Positions 13,617 through 19,859 of a stretch of 36,918 bases of DNA are shown here, one piece after another (within the stretch, counting starts at the first letter, position 1; each line of letters starts with the position of its first letter). The stretch comes from a virus. Where the stretch lies: positions 1 to 36,918 of IMG/VR virus record IMGVR_UViG_3300036398_005182; one strand, 5' to 3'. Under the pieces are notes generated by a model that saw only the letters and a list, made by a program, of their open reading frames with translations, did not search any database and was not told the origin of the DNA. A program made the position numbers and the translations under genes.

Positions 13617-13868
13617 ATGAGAACATTCAGAAAAGTAAAAGCCTTTGGAACAACTAGTGCGGGTGCAACTGGTGGTCGCACAAATGAAGGAATTTTGTTA
13701 GTTTGTGGTGGAGCCGCAACAACAGTAACAGTTTATAGTTATAATACAACAGGATCTACATCGCCTGTTGGTCCTATTTCTTTGGTTGCCAATCAAAGTT
13801 TTATTTATCCAATAACAGCCTACGGATGGACTGCAGGAAATACCGTAACAGGGTATGAACTTTTTTAA
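13617..13868 (+). CDS. Small beta-rich structural protein, 83 aa (paralog 2)
   Basis: Shares the MR-[ST]-[YF]-RKVK start and the YELF end with the gene before it. It is Gly/Thr/Val-rich (LLVCGGAATTVTVYSYNTTG). It has its own late-type element 5 nt upstream, no Shine-Dalgarno, and ends 2 nt from the convergent minus-strand gene. Confidence 0.6.
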   Translation: MRTFRKVKAFGTTSAGATGGRTNEGILLVCGGAATTVTVYSYNTTGSTSPVGPISLVANQSFIYPITAYGWTAGNTVTGYELF

Positions 13869-13870
13869 TA

Positions 13871-14656
13871 TTAGTTTTTACGGTTTGCTTCTTGTATAAG
13901 CTTTGTTATTTTGTTTGAAACAGTCTTTCTGTCTTCCTTGACTGTTTTCCATTTTGCAGAAGGAGTTGAGAGTCTGTAAAGCTCATCTTCATCGGATGGT
14001 TCTCTTTCCGCAATCTCTTCATCTGTCATTGGATTTTCTTGGGCAAACTTCATGGCATTGTGTGCCTTTACAAACGCTTCAGCTTCTGCTGCAGATTTGA
14101 ATTGAGGTTCTGGGTGAATTCTTTCTGGAGGCGCTACAAACTCCGGATCGGCCATTTCCCCGTCTTTTGCGTCCATGGCAACTGCATTTGCATTGCCGGT
14201 TGGTTTTGCATTTACTGGGCCCTGGGCTCTTGCAGCATTTGCAGCAGCTGTTGCTGCTTTCATCTTTGCTACAGAAGCATTTGCTATTTCTTGCTTTAAT
14301 TGTGTTGTTGAAAGTGGCCCCACATCTCCAACATCAGCGCTTGTATCACTAGGTGCGACGGATCCTGGTCTTTCTACTGCCATTCTTCCAACAGACAGAA
14401 TATCCGGTACGCTACGGATAATTTCTTCTTTTGGGTCACCAATGTCAGACATTAATTTTCCAATTCCCGCAGCAGCAGTTTCTGATCTAGATGATTCAGA
14501 AGATGGTCTTTCTATTTGACCACGCAAGTAGTTTTTAACTGGTCTAGATGGACCTTTGGCAGCCTCATTTAATATTTCAAATCCCTTAATTTGAGACTTT
14601 ACTGCAGCTTCATTTAATGAATGGATCCAACTATAATAGCCTTTATTGTTCTTCAT
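13871..14656 (-). CDS. Putative internal head protein with two L-N-E|A-A sites, 261 aa
   Basis: The start MKNNKGYYSWIHSLNEAAVK contains L-N-E|A-A at about residues 14-18, repeated as EILNEAAKG at about 26-34. Both fit T4-type prohead-protease sites. The middle is Ala-rich helix (ASVAKMKAATAAANAARAQG) and the C-terminus basic. The start at 14656 is chosen because CTAAATA ends 5 nt upstream; the longer frame would run through a divergent promoter. No family is known. Confidence 0.65.
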   Translation of the reverse strand: MKNNKGYYSWIHSLNEAAVKSQIKGFEILNEAAKGPSRPVKNYLRGQIERPSSESSRSETAAAGIGKLMSDIGDPKEEIIRSVPDILSVGRMAVERPGSVAPSDTSADVGDVGPLSTTQLKQEIANASVAKMKAATAAANAARAQGPVNAKPTGNANAVAMDAKDGEMADPEFVAPPERIHPEPQFKSAAEAEAFVKAHNAMKFAQENPMTDEEIAEREPSDEDELYRLSTPSAKWKTVKEDRKTVSNKITKLIQEANRKN

Positions 14657-14661
14657 ATGAA

Positions 14662-14668
14662 TATTTAG
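14662..14668 (-). promoter_or_regulatory. Late-type promoter element CTAAATA
   Basis: CTAAATA on the minus strand, 5 nt before the ATG at 14656. It abuts the divergent -35 TTGACA at 14669. Confidence 0.5.
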
Positions 14669-14696
14669 TTGACAGCCCTTTTCTACAATATATACT
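14669..14696 (+). promoter_or_regulatory. Sigma70-type promoter of the tRNA/tmRNA transcription unit
   Basis: TTGACA (14669-14674), 16-nt spacer, TATACT (14691-14696), then 6 nt to the ATG at 14703. No terminator is seen before 16034, so one transcript could cover the peptide, two tRNAs, the tRNA-like RNA, the 15121 gene and the tmRNA. Confidence 0.85.
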
Positions 14697-14702
14697 GTGG
14701 TC

Positions 14703-14837
14703 ATGGATTATGGATCTCACGGTGCAGGCAAAGGAAGTTCCCCGAGAGCTGTAAATATGGAAACTTACGGTAAAAATTACGAAGCAATTTTTGGTAAGAA
14801 AAAAGTAAAGAAAAATTCAAAGAAAAAGACTAAATAA
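14703..14837 (+). CDS. Small basic peptide, 44 aa, leaderless
   Basis: MDYGSHGAGKGSSPRAVNME, then a middle of about 10 residues and a Lys-rich tail FGKKKVKKNSKKKTK. The high positive charge suggests RNA binding, perhaps ribosomal. It starts 6 nt after the -10 element, has no Shine-Dalgarno and ends 5 nt before tRNA-Thr, so it is the first product of the translation-related unit. No family is recognised. Confidence 0.6.
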   Translation: MDYGSHGAGKGSSPRAVNMETYGKNYEAIFGKKKVKKNSKKKTK

Positions 14838-14842
14838 GTCGT

Positions 14843-14914
14843 GCCACTTTAGCTCAACGGCAGAGCAGTGCTTTTGTAAAGCACAGGTTGCGGGTTCGAA
14901 TCCCACAAGTGGCT
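14843..14914 (+). tRNA. tRNA-Thr (TGT)
   Basis: Acceptor GCCACTT pairs with AAGTGGC. Anticodon stem GTGCT/AGCAC, loop TTTGTAA gives TGT (codon ACA). T arm GCGGG-TTCGAAT-CCCAC with one C-A mismatch. Discriminator T. Confidence 0.95.
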
Positions 14915-14917
14915 TTT

Positions 14918-15000
14918 GCGAGTTTACTCAAGTGGTCAACGAGGGCAGACTGTAAATCTGCTGGCTTATGCCTACGAAGGTTCGAATCCTTCAGCTCGCA
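14918..15000 (+). tRNA. tRNA-Tyr (GTA)
   Basis: Acceptor GCGAGTT pairs with AGCTCGC. Anticodon stem GCAGA/TCTGC, loop CTGTAAA gives GTA (codons UAC/UAU). The class II variable arm TGGCTTATGCCTAC is present. T arm GAAGG-TTCGAAT-CCTTC. Discriminator A. Confidence 0.95.
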
Positions 15001-15002
15001 TT

Positions 15003-15117
15003 GGGTGATCGGCGTGGTGAGAACACGCAGTCTTGAGAAGAGTCGTGCCAGCGTAAAACGGTCTACGGTTAATCGACCGACAAAGCTGGACAAATGGGTT
15101 TAAATCCCATATCACCT
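15003..15117 (+). ncRNA. tRNA-like structured RNA, no readable anticodon
   Basis: The 115-nt element has tRNA geometry at its ends. GGGTGAT pairs with ATCACCT (7 bp, one G-U), 2 nt follow, then a D-arm-like hairpin GCGTG-GTGAGAA-CACGC. A 5-bp, 7-nt-loop T-arm ATGGG-TTTAAAT-CCCAT abuts the 3' acceptor strand. In place of a 17-nt anticodon arm there is a long extended arm: CCAGC/GCTGG enclosing CGGTC/GACCG. The T loop lacks the usual TTC. It sits 2 nt after tRNA-Tyr and ends 3 nt before a CDS. It could be a degenerate or intron-bearing tRNA or a new small RNA. Confidence 0.5.
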
Positions 15118-15120
15118 TTT

Positions 15121-15738
15121 ATGCATAACATAAACATTCCTCATTTTTATTGCTATTTGCGAAAAGAACACATGTATCAGCACCAGGATCATGTGGGAGA
15201 ATTTGACAAAGTTTTGGTATTTGGTGCACAATCCTGTGCTGGATACGCCATGACTTTTCATGTGATGACTGACTATGGCATCGTTCGCAGTCGTGTTCCC
15301 GTGCATATGCTATGCTGGAAGCCGGATGCCCCTCTGATGCCGTTGGATCACCTCCAATTGTGGGATTGCTTCCATGAAAATGTATCCATGGTAGAGTATG
15401 ATGCTCTTTTTGATTGCAGGGCAAAGGTTGTTCTGAAAGACCGTTCTGAACATTGGGGTGATTATGTAATGACCTTTGATTGGTACAGGAATGCCTATTC
15501 GGAGGAGCCTACCCAATACAAGTGTCTGCACATGATTGCATTGGACAATGGAAACTATACACTCCAGCCAAACAATAGAATTTTTTGGAAGAACATGTCA
15601 TTTGTAACTAAGCCATTCCCGGAAAAACCGGATTTTAAGGTAGACAACAAGGCTTGGAAATGCGAAGGAGAGAGCGACAGGTGGATTATTGACGGCCACG
15701 ATGACAATTATTATTATGATATAAAGCCTACTAAATAA
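15121..15738 (+). CDS. Conserved phage hypothetical protein, 205 aa
   Basis: MHNINIPHFYCYLRKEHMY leads into VGEFDKVLVFGAQSCAGYAM, a pattern I associate with an uncharacterised protein of T4-like cyanophages. The rest is rich in Trp, Tyr, His and Asp (SEHWGDYVMTFDWYRNAYSE) and ends GHDDNYYYDIKPTK. The ATG at 15121 is 3 nt after the tRNA-like RNA and has no Shine-Dalgarno; an internal ATG at 15172 is an alternative. The stop lies a few bases before the tmRNA acceptor piece. Function unknown. Confidence 0.65.
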   Translation: MHNINIPHFYCYLRKEHMYQHQDHVGEFDKVLVFGAQSCAGYAMTFHVMTDYGIVRSRVPVHMLCWKPDAPLMPLDHLQLWDCFHENVSMVEYDALFDCRAKVVLKDRSEHWGDYVMTFDWYRNAYSEEPTQYKCLHMIALDNGNYTLQPNNRIFWKNMSFVTKPFPEKPDFKVDNKAWKCEGESDRWIIDGHDDNYYYDIKPTK

Positions 15739-15740
15739 AA

Positions 15741-16033
15741 ATGGTATTGTTGATATCGGATTGAAATGCGACAACACAGGGGTTCGATTCCCCTCGGCTC
15801 CATTAGCCTAACCGAAGGATTCTGCAATTCCTTAGAGATGGCGATCCAAGTCCTCGTAGCAGCGGGGCAATCCCCGAAGTCCTAGGCTTCGGGAATCAGG
15901 GGCTGAAATGGCTTCGACTGGCGCAGAGTAATGAAGAAGGAGATACCCGTTACTGGCAACGAGGAACGTGAAACAACAGTTGCAAATTTAATTGCCAACG
16001 AAATGGCAATGGCTGCTTAAAGCAGTGGGGTTT
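15741..16033 (+). ncRNA. ssrA: Two-piece, circularly permuted tmRNA (acceptor piece first)
   Basis: Rescues stalled ribosomes by adding a degradation tag. Acceptor piece (about 15741-15802): T arm AGGGG-TTCGATT-CCCCT (15778-15794), acceptor strand CGGCTCC (15795-15801), discriminator A; CCA not encoded. After a 96-nt intervening segment the coding piece starts GGGGCTG (15899-15905), then the tmRNA D-loop block AAATGGCTTCGACTGG. The two acceptor strands pair over 7 bp, third pair G-U (15901/15799), the alanine identity element. CAGTT before the resume GCA keeps A at -4 and G at -3. The tag stop lies in a P5-like hairpin CTGC-TTAAA-GCAG. CGCA (15922-15925) and TGCG (15767-15770) may contribute to P2. 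The 5' boundary of the acceptor piece is uncertain. Processing of the intervening segment, including CCCGAAG/CTTCGGG hairpin, would need host RNases. Confidence 0.92.
15982..16020 (+). other. tmRNA tag reading frame, ANLIANEMAMAA-stop
   Basis: GCA resume codon at 15982-15984, then AAT TTA ATT GCC AAC GAA ATG GCA ATG GCT GCT and TAA. With the alanine delivered by the tmRNA itself the tag would be A-ANLIANEMAMAA. It keeps the small hydrophobic AA end recognised by ClpXP-type proteases (E. coli ends LAA). It carries two Met and a single acidic residue. Confidence 0.9.
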
Positions 16034-16067
16034 CCCGGTTTTCCCGCATCTGAAAAACCGGGTTTTT
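16034..16067 (+). terminator. Intrinsic terminator after the tmRNA
   Basis: Perfect 9-bp stem CCCGGTTTT (16034-16042) / AAAACCGGG (16054-16062) with an 11-nt loop and TTTTT. It ends the unit that starts at 14669 and is followed 2 nt later by the next promoter. Confidence 0.9.
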
Positions 16068-16069
16068 GT

Positions 16070-16097
16070 TTGACATTAAATATTATCAGAGTATACT
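16070..16097 (+). promoter_or_regulatory. Sigma70-type promoter, TTGACA-16-TATACT
   Basis: TTGACA (16070-16075), 16-nt spacer, TATACT (16092-16097), 6 nt to the ATG at 16104. Confidence 0.85.
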
Positions 16098-16103
16098 ATT
16101 TGC

Positions 16104-16277
16104 ATGCCAAATTCTAAGCAACGTATTACTGCTCGTCGTCACAAGAAGCGCAAGGATCGGATTGCCCGAAACCGCGCTGCAAGCCTCATGGAGGCAAAAG
16201 TTGGTACACTTCGTGCGCTTGACGCGATTGGCCAACTCCCCAAGTCTGTCAAGCAAAAGAGACTGCCAAATGGCTAA
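16104..16277 (+). CDS. Small highly basic protein, 57 aa, leaderless
   Basis: MPNSKQRITARRHKKRKDRI and ARNRAASL give an N-terminal half dominated by Arg and Lys; the C-terminal half is VGTLRALDAIGQLPKSVKQK. It looks like a nucleic-acid-binding or ribosome-associated peptide. The start is fixed by the -10 element 6 nt upstream; there is no Shine-Dalgarno. It overlaps the next gene by 8 nt. Family unknown. Confidence 0.7.
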   Translation: MPNSKQRITARRHKKRKDRIARNRAASLMEAKVGTLRALDAIGQLPKSVKQKRLPNG

Positions 16278-16569
16278 AACTGATACGCAAATGAGTCTTG
16301 CGGATGTTCGCAAGAAGTATGATTCTATTGATTGCTTTTTTACCTATTATGATGGTGACAAATCTACATTTGATTTTTATGGAACTGATGCCTCTGGTTC
16401 AGAGGTTCGCATTTCCCTTGGTGGATGCCCCGCTTGGATCAAGCATATGGCTTTTGGTCCCCAAGATCCCCTAAATATTTCTGACGCAATTGAGCGCCAT
16501 GTTCGATACATCTCGGTTACCGATCATCGTGGCAAGGTAGTATACGAACAAATTTTTGACACAAACTAA
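16270..16569 (+). CDS. Hypothetical protein, 99 aa
   Basis: MAKTDTQMSLADVRKKYDSI is followed by a beta-rich segment (FFTYYDGDKSTFDFYGTDAS) and SGSEVRISLGGCPAWIKHM. It overlaps the basic 57-aa gene by 8 nt out of frame. An internal ATG at 16291 could also be the start. No known family. Confidence 0.65.
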   Translation: MAKTDTQMSLADVRKKYDSIDCFFTYYDGDKSTFDFYGTDASGSEVRISLGGCPAWIKHMAFGPQDPLNISDAIERHVRYISVTDHRGKVVYEQIFDTN

Positions 16570-16577
16570 GGAATTTC

Positions 16578-17003
16578 ATGAATAACTCAGATTATAACGA
16601 TTTCAACAACTGGCAAAATGGTGACGATAATGAGATGAACAATCCAAACAACTGGAATCATGGATTTTTTTACTATGGACCAAATAACCCTGCATTCAAA
16701 AAGATGTGGGAAAACATGAATTCCAATGGCAAGGATAATGACTTCATTGAAAACATGAAGGACTACATGAACATGAATGATATTTTGAATGCTTGGTCGA
16801 AAGAAATTTCAAAGCCTTCGAACAAGCAGCCACAAAAGAAGTATCCCAAGCCCAAGAACAAGACTACAATTTTTTCTCAAGAAGACTACTTAAAGTTGAT
16901 TGAGATTCGCGGATATCTTGCCATCACGGAACAATTTGCTCATGTTAAAGCTTTAGACAAGCTTTTGAATCAAATTACTATTATTCCCAAGGATTCAAAA
17001 TGA
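16578..17003 (+). CDS. Asn-rich hypothetical protein, 141 aa
   Basis: AAGGAA lies 5 nt before the ATG. The first 70 residues are very rich in Asn, Asp, Trp and Met (NNSDYNDFNNWQNGDDNEMN). A Lys/Pro linker (KPSNKQPQKKYPKPKNK) follows, then a C-terminal helix (EDYLKLIEIRGYLAITEQF). The TGA overlaps the next ATG by 4 nt. Function unknown. Confidence 0.65.
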   Translation: MNNSDYNDFNNWQNGDDNEMNNPNNWNHGFFYYGPNNPAFKKMWENMNSNGKDNDFIENMKDYMNMNDILNAWSKEISKPSNKQPQKKYPKPKNKTTIFSQEDYLKLIEIRGYLAITEQFAHVKALDKLLNQITIIPKDSK

Positions 17004-17206
17004 CAGACTACATTCCTGGTTCGGCTTATAGCGAAGGGTTTAAAGCAAGAATGAAAGGTGTTCCCAAAAACAGCGTAAACAATGAGCAACCAGTCTATTT
17101 ACAGGAATGGATTGCTGGTTGGGAAGATGCTCACAAAAAAATTATTGAAGATGCTAGATCCACTGTTGGTATTGAAAAACATCCAGGATTGTTTATCCAG
17201 GATTAA
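17000..17206 (+). CDS. RMF/CrpP-like small protein, 68 aa
   Basis: SAYSEGFKARMKGVPKN and LQEWIAGWEDAHKK (about residues 34-47) follow the pattern A-Y-x2-G-x2-A-x2-G...W-x2-G-W of ribosome modulation factor-type proteins. RMF binds and inactivates ribosomes in stationary phase; CrpP-like relatives have other proposed roles. The usual CPY segment is not conserved here, so the assignment is tentative. It is coupled to the Asn-rich gene by ATGA and overlaps the convergent gene by 14 nt. Confidence 0.5.
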   Translation: MTDYIPGSAYSEGFKARMKGVPKNSVNNEQPVYLQEWIAGWEDAHKKIIEDARSTVGIEKHPGLFIQD

Positions 17207-18899
17207 TCATTCTTCTGATAAAATCTTTAAAGTTTTGATTAACTTGTCCGCCAGTTAATCTTCCAAGACCTCTTTCTTCCTCTGGAGTTGGAGGTCTTAC
17301 TTTTTCTGGTGTTATCAGTCTACCCACTCCATATCTTGTCTGTGCTAATGGATAATAAGTTTCATCCGAACTTGCTAATCGGTATCTGAGTCCTCTGCCA
17401 GCCATATTTGCAAGTTGACCTGGAGTAACCAGTGCAATTTCTTTTGAAGGATCTGGGAACACTCCAAATGATGTTCCGGTAGTTCTTAATTTTTCAGCAT
17501 GTTTTTCGGTCCATATTGGCGCAAGCTCATCTTGAGTGGTTTGACTATTGAACCAAGGATTTATAATGGTATCTTGTATCTTCTTGGCTTCCACTGTTCT
17601 GCCTTGTTTCATAAGATCTGCCTGTTCCTCCCATGCAGCTCTTCCATTTATTTTTGGCATTTTATCCAATACAGATTGGAAACGTTTCAAGCCAACGGGA
17701 CCCGTTCCTTTAGGATTTTTTATATCTAATTTTTCTATTGATGTTTCACCCGTATCAGGTGAGAATCCAAATCCAGCGACATCAAAAGGCATTTTTGAAC
17801 TTGTAGATCTTGGTAAAAGACTTCTCACCAATCCATGATATTGTGCAATTTCTGGTTCTTTTCCTGCCTGTGATGCAGACAACAAATCTGGAATCGATCT
17901 AAAAAGTTTTCTTCCCTGTGCTTGTAATTCTGCTGTCGGAGCATCAAAAGTTACTTTTTTTTCTACCTTTTCTGCATCAATTTTTTGTCCTCTTTCAGAC
18001 ATTCTTTTTTTAATTCGTTCTATTTGAGATTGTTTTGTGGCTTCTAGCTCTCCACGTAAAATATCGACAGTGTCTTTAAATGTTTGTCCAGTAAATTCAA
18101 CTGGTGTAACTTCAATACCTTCTTCACTATTTTTTCTTGTAGCTACATTTTCTTGATCATCTAAAACAGAATCTTTATAAGCGGAGACCACAGCATTTTG
18201 TTCTTGAAGTATTGATAAGTTAGTCAAATTAAATTCTTCCATGAAACTAATAGGTTTCATCTTGACCCAGTGTACTTCATGTTTGCCATTCTCTGGATTT
18301 AAAGCTCTTATTGCTATTTTTGAATCCTTGTTCCTTCTTTGAAATCTTTGAAGATATTTCTTGGTTTCACTGTCAGGGATGTGTTTCCATGCTTTGTGAG
18401 TTTTGAAGTTTTCAAGATCTTCCTTTGACACATCAAACATATGAATACCACCCATAAAAGGCGCAGGGGGAGCCCCCAAGACCTTTTCATATCCCATGAC
18501 ACCACCTTCACTGGTGGCCTGTGCTGGGGTTCCTAGAGTTCCTGGTGCGGTCCCCGTGGTCATGTCTTCTGTCAGGAGCGTGGTAAGATAACCCTCCACA
18601 AAGAACATGAATTCATAGGGCTTCATTCCATGTTTTTCGGCATCTTCGGTGAACATCTTGAAAGTGGTCGCATAGCTGTCCAGTGCCGATCTTGTGTAAG
18701 ACATTGGAACTTGATCAAATATTTTTTTCAATTTTATAATGAAATACTCAAAGTCATCTATGCTGCTTTCAGGCTTCAGTAGATTTCCCTGCTCATCTAT
18801 GGCCCCAGATCGATAAGCATTTAGGCTCGTATATGGAGATGACACGGCTTGTGCAAAAGAAGACAAAGAAAATGAAGGTATATATTGTGATCCGCCCAT
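17193..18899 (-). CDS. Large late protein, putative internal head or structural protein, 568 aa
   Basis: The N-terminal region includes MGGSQYIPSFSLSSFAQAVS, then EYFIIKLKKIFDQVPMSYTR. GYLTTLLTEDMTTGTAPG (about residues 108-125) joins an L-T-E|D site with the EDMTT block also found in the 117-aa late protein. Other parts are helical and charged (SQIERIKKRMSERGQKIDAE). The C-terminus is QVNQNFKDFIRRMINPG. No enzymatic motif is visible. CTAAATA ends 5 nt before the ATG and there is no Shine-Dalgarno. Confidence 0.7.
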   Translation of the reverse strand: MGGSQYIPSFSLSSFAQAVSSPYTSLNAYRSGAIDEQGNLLKPESSIDDFEYFIIKLKKIFDQVPMSYTRSALDSYATTFKMFTEDAEKHGMKPYEFMFFVEGYLTTLLTEDMTTGTAPGTLGTPAQATSEGGVMGYEKVLGAPPAPFMGGIHMFDVSKEDLENFKTHKAWKHIPDSETKKYLQRFQRRNKDSKIAIRALNPENGKHEVHWVKMKPISFMEEFNLTNLSILQEQNAVVSAYKDSVLDDQENVATRKNSEEGIEVTPVEFTGQTFKDTVDILRGELEATKQSQIERIKKRMSERGQKIDAEKVEKKVTFDAPTAELQAQGRKLFRSIPDLLSASQAGKEPEIAQYHGLVRSLLPRSTSSKMPFDVAGFGFSPDTGETSIEKLDIKNPKGTGPVGLKRFQSVLDKMPKINGRAAWEEQADLMKQGRTVEAKKIQDTIINPWFNSQTTQDELAPIWTEKHAEKLRTTGTSFGVFPDPSKEIALVTPGQLANMAGRGLRYRLASSDETYYPLAQTRYGVGRLITPEKVRPPTPEEERGLGRLTGGQVNQNFKDFIRRMINPG

Positions 18900-18904
18900 A
18901 AAAT

Positions 18905-18911
18905 TATTTAG
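18905..18911 (-). promoter_or_regulatory. Late-type promoter element CTAAATA
   Basis: CTAAATA on the minus strand, 5 nt before the ATG at 18899; it overlaps the stop codon of the upstream gene. Confidence 0.45.
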
Positions 18912-19306
18912 TTTTCGGCATTTAAGAGTTTTCTGTCAACTCTTGGATCTGTGTTTAGTTTTCTATAATCGACTTCTGGAATCGACTTTACATCAAATTC
19001 TAAAAAAACTAGAAAAGATTTTAAGTAAGAATGAAGTTTTGGTTCCACCTTAAAAAATAAAATTCGGGAAGCATTTTGCTCCCCAAATACATTTCTTAAT
19101 ATTATTATGTGATTTATTATTAATCTTTCACGAATTGATTTTAGTGTCTTGTACTTATGAATCTTTTGAAGCAATCTTTTTACGTATTTTATTCTTTTTA
19201 AATCGTCTATAAAATCGCTTCTCCCAAGACATTCTGGATTAAAATAGTTATCTTGACAGAAAAGAACAAAATTTTCTTCTGTCAAAACTTCTATTTTATT
19301 TTTCAT
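18908..19306 (-). CDS. Conserved T4-like phage hypothetical protein, 132 aa
   Basis: MKNKIEVLTEENFVLFCQDN, then DDLKRIKYVKRLLQKIHKYK and ERLIINHIIILRNVFGEQ: an all-helical protein I recognise as an uncharacterised conserved protein of T4-like phages. The start at 19306 is preferred because the longer frame overlaps the upstream gene's His/Cys tail. It sits 7 nt after the preceding late gene. Function unknown. Confidence 0.65.
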   Translation of the reverse strand: MKNKIEVLTEENFVLFCQDNYFNPECLGRSDFIDDLKRIKYVKRLLQKIHKYKTLKSIRERLIINHIIILRNVFGEQNASRILFFKVEPKLHSYLKSFLVFLEFDVKSIPEVDYRKLNTDPRVDRKLLNAEN

Positions 19307-19313
19307 TTTTATT

Positions 19314-19859
19314 TCAGTGTTGGCAACCACAACCAGCACCACTCTCTAATGAAGAATCAGCACTGGGTGCTATAACCATGGTTACTTTCTTTAAGAAGTT
19401 TGGTTGTCTTGTGACAGTGACAACCAATGACAAGGAGTGGCCAAGCTTTTCCTTAATGCCATCTCCTTGAGAAAATCCTGTCTTATTAACGTCATCATAA
19501 GGATTCTGTCCATAAACCCCGATGTGAGGACTTCCATATTGAACCAGTTCAAATACATTTGGTCCCTCTTGGAGACTGCTCTTGTATGAAAAATCAAAAC
19601 CAAAATGGTTTAGCTTTTGCTTTACTACAGCCAAAATGCCATCTGGATCAATGTATTCCCTTGTAGAAAAGCCATACAGCATGGCATTTATTGCATCCAA
19701 GGAATGCGGAAGCTTAATATTGAACGTTCCCTTGTCGGTTAGGGCGCTTCCCTTTGTTTGGTTCTGTGGATCTCCGATGAACAATCCACCTCCATAGGTG
19801 TGTTCAGGGGCATTTTCTTTTAAAACAGCAATTTTGTTTAGTAATTGTTTAAATTTCAT
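19314..19859 (-). CDS. Putative head-associated protein, 181 aa
   Basis: The leader MKFKQLLNKIAVLKENAPEH ends in L-K-E|N. The following domain (YGGGLFIGDPQNQTKGSALT; GILAVVKQKLNHFGFDFSY; LSLVVTVTRQPNF) is a mixed alpha/beta fold. The C-terminus ESGAGCGCQH could bind metal. AAGGAC precedes the ATG; the gene overlaps the upstream one by 11 nt. No known family. Confidence 0.65.
   Translation of the reverse strand: MKFKQLLNKIAVLKENAPEHTYGGGLFIGDPQNQTKGSALTDKGTFNIKLPHSLDAINAMLYGFSTREYIDPDGILAVVKQKLNHFGFDFSYKSSLQEGPNVFELVQYGSPHIGVYGQNPYDDVNKTGFSQGDGIKEKLGHSLSLVVTVTRQPNFLKKVTMVIAPSADSSLESGAGCGCQH

Noticed and set aside
7420-15000. Suppressor tRNAs and stop-codon recoding
   Set aside because: All eight tRNAs read sense codons, and genes end at all three stop codons in compact overlaps, so there is no sign of recoding.
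14888-15103. Plus-strand open frame of 71 codons over the tRNA genes
   Set aside because: It runs through tRNA-Thr, tRNA-Tyr and the tRNA-like RNA and has no protein-like composition or ribosome site.
15778-15802. Orphan T arm and acceptor strand as a tRNA pseudogene
   Set aside because: The missing 5' acceptor strand, D-loop block and tag frame are found at 15899-16033, so it is the acceptor piece of a permuted tmRNA.
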